From NCBI GenBank assembly GCA_002328625.1, contig DCVC01000337.1:1-12037 (forward strand): a stretch of 12,037 bases of DNA, read 5' to 3'. The stretch's first letter is position 1, and each line of letters starts with the position of its first letter. Both the position numbers and the translations under genes were made by a program. Shown piece after piece: positions 1 to 6,930 of the stretch. The notes below the pieces were generated by a model, which had not been told where the DNA came from, ran no database searches, and saw only the letters and a list, made by a program, of their open reading frames with translations. This DNA comes from Bacteroidales bacterium UBA2198 (GTDB lineage: Bacteria > Bacteroidota > Bacteroidia > Bacteroidales > VadinHA17).

Positions 1-585
1 TACCGGGAGTTCTGTTATGACGGAGCCGGACATCTTTCTGCAATGAACCTGGAAGGCATTGAAAACAATGTTATTATGCTCGATTCAGTATCGAAGCGAT
101 ACAGTGAATGTGGTGTAAGAATTGGCGCTCTTGTTTCAAAAAACAGGCAAGTTATCTCCTCAGCCCTGAAATTTGCCCAGGCAAGGCTTTCCCCTCCGGG
201 ACTGGGGCAGATTGCAGGTGAAGCATCAATAGATACTCCTCCTGAATACTTCAGTGATGTTAACAGGGAATATACAGAAAGGCGCAATTTCATGGTAAAT
301 GCCCTGAATAATATGCCGGGGGTTTATTGCCCGAGGCCTAAAGGGGCATTTTATACGGTTGTAAAACTTCCGGTTGATAATGCTGATAAGTTTGCTCAAT
401 GGCTTCTTGAGGAGTTTGAATACAAAAATCAGACAGTAATGGTAGCTCCTGCATCAGGATTCTATTCCACCCCCGGTTTGGGCAGGGATGAAGTGCGAAT
501 AGCCTATGTGCTCAAGATTGACGATCTTAAGAACGCCATGGAAACCCTTGCAGAAGCTTTGAAAAAATATCCAGGAAGGATCTGA
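1..585 (+). CDS. PLP-dependent aminotransferase (aspartate aminotransferase family), 3' part
   Basis: C-terminal part of a fold-type I class I/II aminotransferase, most like the aspartate aminotransferases of Bacteroidota. The frame is open from base 1 (it begins YREFCYDGAGH), so the gene starts outside the window; the ATG at 43 is internal. The segment SVSKRYSECGVRIG, about residues 28-41 of the visible part, carries the expected Schiff-base lysine in SK and the phosphate-binding GxRIG motif. DEVRIAYV near the end holds the arginine expected to bind the substrate alpha-carboxylate. PRPKGAFYTVVKLP is a typical small-domain segment. The family transfers an amino group between an amino acid such as aspartate and 2-oxoglutarate in the cytoplasm. 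Substrate cannot be fixed from this part. It ends with TGA and converges on the next gene, 123 bases away. Family assignment is firm; aspartate specificity is inferred. Confidence 0.9.
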   Translation, partial: YREFCYDGAGHLSAMNLEGIENNVIMLDSVSKRYSECGVRIGALVSKNRQVISSALKFAQARLSPPGLGQIAGEASIDTPPEYFSDVNREYTERRNFMVNALNNMPGVYCPRPKGAFYTVVKLPVDNADKFAQWLLEEFEYKNQTVMVAPASGFYSTPGLGRDEVRIAYVLKIDDLKNAMETLAEALKKYPGRI

Positions 586-603
586 TTTTATTTTTTGTTT
601 TAC

Positions 604-639
604 CATAGGACTACACCGGACTTGCACGGAGTTTTACGG
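604..639. repeat. Short phased array of degenerate CAyrGrG-like units
   Basis: In the gap between two convergent genes, four related short units begin at 604 (CATAGGAC), 614 (CACCGGAC), 625 (CACGGAGT) and 635 (TACGGTTT), so they are spaced 10, 11 and 10 bases. The same unit type and spacing occur in the right half of the repeat at 1944-2039. No mirrored half is seen here. It may be a decayed copy of the same interspersed element. The units are weakly conserved, so chance similarity is possible. Confidence 0.35.
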
Positions 640-708
640 TTTAAGAACCCTTTAGGTTAATGGTTTCTGACTTTCATGACCTGCATGGTCATCACGACAA
701 TATGATAC

Positions 709-1881
709 CTACTTATACAGCAGATATTTATCTCTTATTTTTGAAAACCTGGCAAGTTCTGGTTTCCACGTTTCACGTATCTCTGTGGCACTCATCCCTT
801 TCTGAATCTGCTCCCTGAGAACCGGCCCGGCAGCAAGAACATCAAAATATGAGGTGAAGAATTTATCCTTTTCGGGATAATCATTATAAGCCCTGATAAC
901 CCAACTAAGATCCAGTTTTGGTGATGGGACTATCTTATCGGCGATGGCATTACGCAAATCGGTCCCGTAACATTTCACTCCCATAAGCGGAGGATTCTTA
1001 GCCCCCGGAACACTTTCCGGAGTGAAACTGAATCCTTTATCCGGAAGTTTTGGCGAGCCAAAAACCTGAAACGGGAAAGCTGTTCCTCTTCCAAGTGAAA
1101 TACTTGTACCTTCAAAAAAACAGATTGACGGATACAAGTACACAGATGTCTGGTTTGGAAGGTTTGGTGAAGGTTTTACAGGTAATTCATAAAGCGTTTT
1201 ATGAGTGTAATTATTACACTTTATAACGATAAGATCACATTTTGCCCCACCTTTCAACCATCCTTCTCCGTTGATCATTTGTGCATATTCACCTATTGTC
1301 ATTCCGTGGACCACCGGCACAGGATGCATCCCTACGAATGACCGGTAAGCCGTATCTGCTATATTCCCGTCAAAATAGAACCCATTCGGATTCGGTCGGT
1401 CGAATACGATACATTTTATGTCGTTCTCAGCACACGCTTCCAGAACATAGTGAAGAGTTGAAATATAGGTGTAGAACCTTACTCCGACGTCCTGAATATC
1501 AAAAAGGACAACATCTATGCCCTGCAAGTCTCCGGGAGTTGGTTTCAGTTGTTTCCCGTAAAGACTGATGACAGGAATACCGGTAGCATGATCCCTTCCA
1601 TCAGTTATCTGTTCACCGGCATCTGCCAGGTCCCTGAATCCATGTTCAGGAGCAAAAATTACATTTATGCTGATTCCTATTCCCAGCAGAATATCAACAA
1701 GATGGGTCTGTCCGACCATTGATGTCTGGTTGGCTATAATTGCAACAGACTTCCCTTCAAGCATTGGTTTGTAAACTTCTGTCTGGTGTGCTCCTGGTAT
1801 CGAAACCCTCCCTGTTTCCTGGCAGGAGAGGGAAACAATAACTATAATCAATACCGGTAAACAAAGAAATAACTTTTTCAT
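709..1881 (-). CDS. namZ: NamZ/DUF1343 family exo-beta-N-acetylmuramidase, lipoprotein
   Basis: A 390-residue protein of the DUF1343/YbbC family, whose characterised members (NamZ, glycoside hydrolase family GH171) remove terminal MurNAc from peptidoglycan fragments. The N-terminus MKKLFLCLPVLIIVIVSLSC is a lipoprotein signal with lipobox cysteine C20, so the enzyme is probably lipid-anchored in the periplasm or outer membrane. Family motifs are visible in order: FAPEHGFRD (77-85), TGIPVISLYGK (100-110), FDIQDVGVRFYTYIST (127-142), VFDRPNPNG (159-167) and EGTSISLGRGT (257-267). The frame stays open 49 codons upstream to 2028, but that extension runs through a non-coding repeat and would bury the signal peptide, so the ATG at 1881 is chosen. 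There is no strong Shine-Dalgarno. It is monocistronic here, divergent from the permease gene. Family call is firm; the exact activity is inferred. Confidence 0.9.
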   Translation of the reverse strand: MKKLFLCLPVLIIVIVSLSCQETGRVSIPGAHQTEVYKPMLEGKSVAIIANQTSMVGQTHLVDILLGIGISINVIFAPEHGFRDLADAGEQITDGRDHATGIPVISLYGKQLKPTPGDLQGIDVVLFDIQDVGVRFYTYISTLHYVLEACAENDIKCIVFDRPNPNGFYFDGNIADTAYRSFVGMHPVPVVHGMTIGEYAQMINGEGWLKGGAKCDLIVIKCNNYTHKTLYELPVKPSPNLPNQTSVYLYPSICFFEGTSISLGRGTAFPFQVFGSPKLPDKGFSFTPESVPGAKNPPLMGVKCYGTDLRNAIADKIVPSPKLDLSWVIRAYNDYPEKDKFFTSYFDVLAAGPVLREQIQKGMSATEIRETWKPELARFSKIRDKYLLYK

Positions 1882-1943
1882 TGTGCTTTCAAATTCCTTA
1901 TGTAAATCTAATAGAATTTTCTCCATTTTCAAAACATCATTTA

Positions 1944-2039
1944 TTAAGACCTCTGTGTGTCTCTGTGAACTCTGTTCATGTTTTTCTATTATTACACTGA
2001 GGGCCATAGAGGAGGCACCGGGAACCACAGAGGTATTAA
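1944..2039. repeat. CACAGAG-type interspersed inverted repeat
   Basis: A 14-base inverted repeat (1944-1957 against 2026-2039) matches at 13 of 14 positions and bounds a segment built of short related units. On the right half, plus strand, units begin at 1995 (CACTGAGG), 2005 (CATAGAGG), 2016 (CACCGGGA) and 2026 (CACAGAGG), spaced 10, 11 and 10. On the left half the units point the other way: CTCTGTG at 1951 and 1961, then CTCTGTT at 1970. It lies between two divergent genes. Both flanking frames run open into it, but its repetitive structure and the clear signal peptide and family starts outside it argue that it is not coding. Similar CACAGAG strings are, from memory, common in Bacteroidota intergenic DNA. 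Confidence 0.7.
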
Positions 2040-2072
2040 ATCCGTTGCAACATCATATACCACTAAATTTCT

Positions 2073-2080
2073 TAAATTTG
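2073..2080 (+). promoter_or_regulatory. Candidate Bacteroidota -7 box (TAAATTTG) for the permease gene
   Basis: TAAATTTG matches the TAnnTTTG -7 consensus of the Bacteroidota primary sigma factor. A TTG at 2045-2047 could serve as the -33 element, but its 25-base spacing is longer than usual. The box lies 15 bases before the ATG at 2096, so the leader would be very short, with AGGA (2088-2091) just ahead of the start. Promoter identity is inferred from the motif only. Confidence 0.4.
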
Positions 2081-2095
2081 ACACATCAGGATTTT

Positions 2096-3340
2096 ATGAA
2101 TTTACCTTATTTCATAGCACAAAGGCTCATTAAGGGCAGACGGGAAGGGACTTCATTTTCAAGGCCTATAAATGTCATTGCCATAATAGGCATTGCACTG
2201 GGACTGGCGGTCATGATCCTTGCGGTTTCAATATTAACAGGTTTCAAGCAGGAAATAAGGGAGAAAGTGGTGGGATTCGGTTCCCATATCCAGATCATGA
2301 ACTTCGATTCGAACATCTCATTCGAAACAGCACCAATTACTGATAATCAGGTGTTTATTCCTACTATTAAAGAAATGCCCGGGATTAAACATGTGCAGAA
2401 GTTCGCCACAAAGGCAGGTATTATCAAAACCGATGAGAATATCCAGGGTGTTGTGCTTAAGGGTGTCGGCAGCGACTTTGACTGGAGCTATTTCGGCAGC
2501 AGCATTATTGATGGTAAAGTATTTATTGTTACTGATACCGGACGGACCAATGATGTGATAATTTCAAAAAAGATTTCTGATATGCTCAGGCTGAAAACGG
2601 GTGACTCTTTTGCAATGTATTTTGTCCAGGATCCGCCTAGAAGCCGTAAGTTCACTATCAGCGGGATATATGAAACCAGCCTTGAAGAGTTTGATAAGAT
2701 GTATGTCTTCTGTGACATAGGTCACATAAAACGGCTGAATGGCTGGGAGGATAACCAGATAAGCGGCTTTGAAATATTCATAAATGATTTTGACAAACTT
2801 GATCAAATGACTCTAGCTGTCAGGGACGCAATAGGGTATAGGATCGCAGAGGATGAAGAGAAATTCAGGTTAGCCAGCATCAGGGAAAGATATCCCCAGC
2901 TTTTCGACTGGCTTAATTTTCAGGATCTCAATGTAATCATCATAATCACTCTTATGCTAATAGTAGCAGGATTCAATATGATATCAGGAATTCTGATCCT
3001 GATTCTGGAAAAAACAAATATGATAGGTGTTCTCAAAGCACTTGGTTCTGAAGATTTTACCATACGCAGGGTTTTTCTGTACCAGGCTGCCTATCTTATT
3101 GGCAAAGGACTCTTCTGGGGGAACCTTCTGGGTATCGGACTTGCGGTACTGCAGCTTAAAACAGGACTGATCACCCTGGATCCTACATCCTATTATATCA
3201 AATACGTGCCTGTTAATATCGATCTAATTCATATTCTGTTACTAAATGCGGGGACGATGACTGCAATTATTCTGATGCTTCTTGTTCCTTCGAAGCTAAT
3301 AAGCAGGATCACGCCGGTGAAGGCGATCCGTTATGACTAG
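2096..3340 (+). CDS. LolC/LolE-like ABC transporter permease (FtsX family)
   Basis: A 414-residue inner-membrane permease, matching the usual length of LolC/LolE-type proteins. It has the MacB/FtsX layout: a cytoplasmic N-terminus, TM1 at about 26-48, a large periplasmic domain at about 50-275, then three membrane segments near 279-304, 332-355 and 376-397. The segment EKTNMIGVLKALGSEDFTIRRVF (305-327) is the conserved cytoplasmic coupling region of this family, and the C-terminus ends ITPVKAIRYD as in its relatives. The family works with a LolD-like ATPase to hand lipoproteins to the outer-membrane carrier LolA, though some members have other substrates. No ATPase gene is in the window. The frame is open from 1883 but passes through the upstream repeat; the ATG at 2096, preceded by AGGA, gives the family-typical start MNLPYFIAQRLI. 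Lol function is likely, not proven. Confidence 0.85.
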   Translation: MNLPYFIAQRLIKGRREGTSFSRPINVIAIIGIALGLAVMILAVSILTGFKQEIREKVVGFGSHIQIMNFDSNISFETAPITDNQVFIPTIKEMPGIKHVQKFATKAGIIKTDENIQGVVLKGVGSDFDWSYFGSSIIDGKVFIVTDTGRTNDVIISKKISDMLRLKTGDSFAMYFVQDPPRSRKFTISGIYETSLEEFDKMYVFCDIGHIKRLNGWEDNQISGFEIFINDFDKLDQMTLAVRDAIGYRIAEDEEKFRLASIRERYPQLFDWLNFQDLNVIIIITLMLIVAGFNMISGILILILEKTNMIGVLKALGSEDFTIRRVFLYQAAYLIGKGLFWGNLLGIGLAVLQLKTGLITLDPTSYYIKYVPVNIDLIHILLLNAGTMTAIILMLLVPSKLISRITPVKAIRYD

Positions 3341-3400
3341 CCGGTCTGATTTAATGTTACAGCTGACTATTTAAATTAATTAAGTGACCGGTCGCTTTTT
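3341..3400 (+). terminator. Weak candidate terminator after the permease gene
   Basis: Directly after the stop codon, CCGGTC (3341-3346) can pair with GACCGG (3386-3391), and TCGCTTTTT follows at 3392-3400. The 39-base loop is long, and GACCGGTC (3386-3393) is itself a palindrome, so folding is ambiguous. Position between converging genes and the T run are the main support. Confidence 0.25.
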
Positions 3401-3494
3401 ACTTGTTAATTTCTGGTTAACAGCATAACCCACAGTCTTAATAACTCGGTATCAATATGTGTCCGGCCAGAAATATGAGATATTTAATTCAGAT

Positions 3495-4922
3495 TCAATT
3501 GCTGGATGGCAGTATGTTCTTATAATGCCCGTACCTATCCAGGATTTCCGAAACAAAAGCAATGGATTCATTGCCTCTGAAGTATCCGTTTTTTACAACT
3601 GTATCATTGTAATATTTTGGATCTGATTTCTTCTGCAGCCAGACAGCCACATTGCCTTCCCATTTCTGAGGGTCGAGTCCGTTCTTTTCTGCCAGTTTCA
3701 TTGCATCAAATACATGCCCGGGGCCGGCATTATATGATGCAAGTATGAATTTAACCCTCTCTTTCTCATCAGCAATCCTGGGATCAAAGATCGAATGGAG
3801 CCAGTTTATGTACCGTGTGCCTGCTTTAAGATTATTGCCTGGCGAGGAAGTAATATCAATTCCGAAGTATTCACCTGTGGAGGGCATTACCTGCATCAGC
3901 CCGTAGGCCCCGGCCCTTGATTCCACATCAGGTAAAAATCTTGATTCCTGGTAAATAAGAGAGGCAAGAAGACGCCAGTCCCAGTTAATGCTTTCGCTGT
4001 AGTCTTTTATCATATCGTCCCATTGTGATACTTTTCCAGTACTGAGAGTATAATAGCTGCTGTTAACAATAATGCTGGAACGTGAATTCCTGAAGTATTT
4101 TGCATAAAGCAGTGCATAGGCCGGTGTTTTTCTGAATGCCCTGATCCATTGATTGAGCTCTTTAAGCAACTCATCTGACTTATTTTTTCTTAAACCCCAT
4201 GCAATATTTTGCCGGAAGCTCAAAGGTGTTCTTATATCAATATCTGGGTAATAGGTTGCATTCACCTGAGCTATATTCTCATCACTTACAGCATAATCAA
4301 TCTCTCCGGCAGCAACCAGCCTGATAAGCCTTTCTGATTCATACGGAACTTTAACCACTATTATGGAATCGCCAATTTCATCAGCAAGCGAATAGAGTCT
4401 TTCTATATGCGAAGACCCATCCTGAGCATAAATTATCTTTCTAGAGAGTTCAAGATGGTTTCTGATCAGTCTCCTTTCAATTTCAGAGTTTGTCATGGCG
4501 GGCCAGTTGTGAGGTTTCCGTTGAATCAGCACCTGGCGGGTCTCATCAATTGGTTCGGTGAACTGTATCTCTTTCTTCCTGGAAGCATTTACTGTAAGAC
4601 CCATTGCCAGAATATCAGCCTTACCATTGTGAAGCATCCTGAATGCATAATCAAGCCGGTTTTCCGTTACTATTTCCAGATCAATTCCCAGGTGATTTGT
4701 AAAAGCCTTGAGGAGTTCAAAATGAAATCCCATCGGTTCACCTCTGTAAATAAAATAATTTGTTGAATTAAAATCTGTTACAGCAATCAGCTTCCCTCGC
4801 TCCCTGATCTCATCAAGATCGATTGCGACGGTATCTTTTATATTTGAGGAGCGGTGATTATCGGAACAGGATAAAAGGAGCGTTCCGTATATTGAGAATA
4901 AAATAAATAGTTTCCTTACCAA
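3495..4922 (-). CDS. mltF: MltF-like membrane-bound lytic murein transglycosylase, lipoprotein
   Basis: A two-domain lipoprotein of about 475 residues. It begins MVRKLFILFSIYGTLLLSC, a lipobox signal with acylated cysteine at residue 19. An SBP_bac_3-type solute-binding domain covers about 35-275 (IAVTDFNSTNYF, GKADILAMGLTV, GEIDYAVSDENIAQ). A lytic transglycosylase (SLT) domain covers about 310-440, with IYQESRF holding the predicted catalytic Glu326, then GAYGLMQVMPS and ASYNAGPG. This order defines MltF, which cleaves peptidoglycan glycan strands to 1,6-anhydroMurNAc ends. In MltF the binding domain regulates the enzyme. The frame is open to a TTG at 4967 (490 residues), but that TTG lies inside a TAnnTTTG promoter box, so the TTG at 4922, which starts right at the signal peptide, is preferred. 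There is no in-frame ATG near the start. The gene is last in the minus-strand block. Confidence 0.9.
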   Translation of the reverse strand: MVRKLFILFSIYGTLLLSCSDNHRSSNIKDTVAIDLDEIRERGKLIAVTDFNSTNYFIYRGEPMGFHFELLKAFTNHLGIDLEIVTENRLDYAFRMLHNGKADILAMGLTVNASRKKEIQFTEPIDETRQVLIQRKPHNWPAMTNSEIERRLIRNHLELSRKIIYAQDGSSHIERLYSLADEIGDSIIVVKVPYESERLIRLVAAGEIDYAVSDENIAQVNATYYPDIDIRTPLSFRQNIAWGLRKNKSDELLKELNQWIRAFRKTPAYALLYAKYFRNSRSSIIVNSSYYTLSTGKVSQWDDMIKDYSESINWDWRLLASLIYQESRFLPDVESRAGAYGLMQVMPSTGEYFGIDITSSPGNNLKAGTRYINWLHSIFDPRIADEKERVKFILASYNAGPGHVFDAMKLAEKNGLDPQKWEGNVAVWLQKKSDPKYYNDTVVKNGYFRGNESIAFVSEILDRYGHYKNILPSSN

Positions 4923-4964
4923 AGATTTTATAATTGTTAAATGTTCATTATAATTAAACGGCGG

Positions 4965-4972
4965 CAAAGATA
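4965..4972 (-). promoter_or_regulatory. Candidate -7 box (TATCTTTG) for mltF
   Basis: On the minus strand TATCTTTG fits the TAnnTTTG -7 consensus exactly and continues CCGCCG. It lies just after the stop of the porin gene. No TTG is found at the expected -33 distance. With transcription beginning a few bases downstream, the leader to the TTG at 4922 would be about 35 bases. It shares TTTGCCGC with the box ahead of the porin gene. Confidence 0.5.
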
Positions 4973-4984
4973 CAACAATTTTTC

Positions 4985-6907
4985 TTAATCATAAAATGTC
5001 CAGGCAATACCGTATCTGAACATCCTGATATTCATCGGATAAGAAGGGATCATATAATAATCATAACCCATTAATCCCGAGTTTACATGATCGAACATCA
5101 GTAATAATCTTGTTCGTTTAAGCTTTATATTAAGAAAAACATTGATAAAAGGGTAGTTGCCTGCAAGGAGCTGGTTCTGCCTGTAAAATCTGCCTGTTGC
5201 AGGCATATATGAATAAGGATGGTAGAGGGTGTGAAAAGTAACATCTGCACCCAGCTGGGTATTCAGTCTCCCATCGGTTTTTTCAAAAATGAAAAGATGC
5301 TCAAAATAAGCAGATGAACGTATACTAAGCAAAGGCAGATCAAGAATTTCGGAATTACTGCTTCGCTGGACAAGGATATCGTTTGCAAGATGAAATTTCC
5401 ATGCTTTCAACTCTTTGGTAATTGTCAGAGATCCTACTGACAATCCTCCTGTATGCTGTGAAGGCAATGCAGAATAATTAAAGTCAGTATAGTTATCGAG
5501 GATAGCATAGTTTAGCTTTATCCGGACATTTCTGCCAGGATAGAGAAATTCTGTTCCGAGGTCAATCCTGAATACTTTATTGAAGTTATTGTTCCAGATA
5601 AAATGGTTACTTCCCCATTGTTCATACCAGAATGAAGGTTGATGATTAGTGACAGCTCCTTTTATCAGCCACGATGCTTTCCCCTTTTTCCAGTCAAACG
5701 ACTTGGAAACGATTCCGTCCAGGCTGAAATCTCCTGACCTGTAGCCACTCAGGTAAAGTTCTCCGGAGGCAATCCACCGGAATTTCTCACCGATATTGTT
5801 ATATAAACGGCCTGTTACTGCATTATTGTTCCTTCGCCAGGCAGAGGTATCGGCTGAAAGAGTATCCCGGAGAGGTATAATCTGGCTGTATTTAAATAGT
5901 TCGTTCCTGATTCCAACTCCGCCCCCGAGTCTGAATTTTCTGGACTCATCAGTAGCAAAATCAAACCTGACTGTATTTTTGACTGAACGTGCAAAAAGAG
6001 AATCAAAAGTAACTGAATTATTAATATAGATTGAATCGTAGAAGCCTGACTGAGGTGACTTGTCAGTATAGGTTCTTCTGTTGCTTTCAATCTGTAAAAT
6101 ATGCGATAATGTACCACTTAATCTGAAAAAGCCTGGCTTTTCTTGATAAACACTATCTCCAGAGACAGAGGGTTTGCGGCTGATGGTATAACGCTGAACA
6201 AGGAGAAGGCTCTGATTTTTTATTATGCTTTTAGCAATATTCAGACCCCCAAGGTTAACGGCCACGTTACGTGTTTCAAGCTGGCTCAGCTGGTTTTTAT
6301 CCAGTATCCCGCCATTTTCGTTGAAAATATTATTATTGATCCCGGCTGCAAAATAGAGCTTATACTTATCCCCGGTATAAGAGGTGAACACTGTGAAATT
6401 CTTATCCTCCGCTCGTTGATAACTATATTGTCCCAGACTGTAAACAATATCATATATAAGGCCGAAGTTGAAAAATCTGCCTGCATTCTGGGAATGTCTG
6501 ACTCTGAAAGTCTGCTCTGCAGTCTCCCTTGGCCCGCCAAATGTCCAAACGAGCTCTGTAAAAGGTGTTTGTGTATTCATAAATACAAACCTCCCGGGTA
6601 GATACATAAAAGGGTAATGCCAGGCATACAGAAATTTATCCGGATCGGTAACCCTGTCAAAAAAGTTAATCTGATAAAACGGCAGGCCATAATTCCCCAA
6701 AGTCGCATTTAAAGGAGAGAATTTATCGGCAAGCCGGTAGCGGTTGAAAAGAGAAAAGAGTGTATCAAAGGGGATAATAACCTCTTCCGTAAAATCTGAT
6801 GAGAGGTTCCATTGTTTTATTATTCTCGGCTTAAGACTATCCTGGTCCTGAGCAGGTAATACAATTGAAAAAAAAAGAAGTAATATTATTGTTCCATTTC
6901 GCCTCAT
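4985..6907 (-). CDS. Putative porin (Porin_10-like outer-membrane beta-barrel)
   Basis: A 640-residue exported protein. MRRNGTIILLLFFSIVLPAQ is a Sec signal peptide with likely cleavage after LPA (residue 19). The segment PFDTLFSLFNRYRLADKFSPLNATLGNYGLPFYQINFFDR is typical of Bacteroidota 'putative porin' proteins (PF14121). The rest alternates short polar and aromatic beta strands, with frequent Tyr, Phe and Trp and Asn/Asp-rich turns. The chain ends in FRYGIAWTFYD, an aromatic-rich end as in outer-membrane barrels. Substrate is unknown. The frame is open to a TTG at 6916, but that codon is inside a promoter-like box, so the ATG at 6907 is preferred. It follows ftsZ by 23 bases and precedes mltF on the same strand. 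Barrel and export are well supported; the family name rests on recognition, and the transport role is inferred. Confidence 0.8.
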   Translation of the reverse strand: MRRNGTIILLLFFSIVLPAQDQDSLKPRIIKQWNLSSDFTEEVIIPFDTLFSLFNRYRLADKFSPLNATLGNYGLPFYQINFFDRVTDPDKFLYAWHYPFMYLPGRFVFMNTQTPFTELVWTFGGPRETAEQTFRVRHSQNAGRFFNFGLIYDIVYSLGQYSYQRAEDKNFTVFTSYTGDKYKLYFAAGINNNIFNENGGILDKNQLSQLETRNVAVNLGGLNIAKSIIKNQSLLLVQRYTISRKPSVSGDSVYQEKPGFFRLSGTLSHILQIESNRRTYTDKSPQSGFYDSIYINNSVTFDSLFARSVKNTVRFDFATDESRKFRLGGGVGIRNELFKYSQIIPLRDTLSADTSAWRRNNNAVTGRLYNNIGEKFRWIASGELYLSGYRSGDFSLDGIVSKSFDWKKGKASWLIKGAVTNHQPSFWYEQWGSNHFIWNNNFNKVFRIDLGTEFLYPGRNVRIKLNYAILDNYTDFNYSALPSQHTGGLSVGSLTITKELKAWKFHLANDILVQRSSNSEILDLPLLSIRSSAYFEHLFIFEKTDGRLNTQLGADVTFHTLYHPYSYMPATGRFYRQNQLLAGNYPFINVFLNIKLKRTRLLLMFDHVNSGLMGYDYYMIPSYPMNIRMFRYGIAWTFYD

Positions 6908-6913
6908 CAGCGG

Positions 6914-6921
6914 CAAATATA
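6914..6921 (-). promoter_or_regulatory. Candidate -7 box (TATATTTG) for the porin gene
   Basis: On the minus strand TATATTTG fits TAnnTTTG and continues CCGCTG straight into the ATG at 6907. Only six bases separate the box from the start codon, so a transcript begun here would be leaderless or nearly so. No clear -33 TTG is visible in the upstream end of ftsZ. Read-through from ftsZ is also possible. Confidence 0.45.
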
Positions 6922-6930
6922 GGAAAAATG

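Noticed and set aside
676..692. Hairpin ATGACC-TGCAT-GGTCAT between convergent genes, considered as a terminator
   Set aside because: The stem is only six pairs and no T run follows on either strand, so terminator function is not supported.
1281..1568. 95-codon open frame on the plus strand, opposite namZ
   Set aside because: It covers the most conserved NamZ motifs on the other strand and has no features of a real protein.
3404..3422. TGTTAA/TTAACA hairpin between the permease gene and mltF
   Set aside because: Six AT-rich pairs without an adjacent T run on the needed side; expected by chance in AT-rich intergenic DNA.
3471..3485. AAATAT-GAG-ATATTT palindrome near the end of mltF
   Set aside because: AT-only six-base stem with no T run; too weak to call a terminator or operator.
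4407..4766. 119-codon open frame on the plus strand, opposite mltF
   Set aside because: It overlaps the well-supported solute-binding domain of MltF and shows no protein features of its own.
6143..6601. 152-codon open frame on the plus strand, opposite the porin gene
   Set aside because: Antisense to a continuous barrel-protein frame with an intact signal peptide; no domain recognised.
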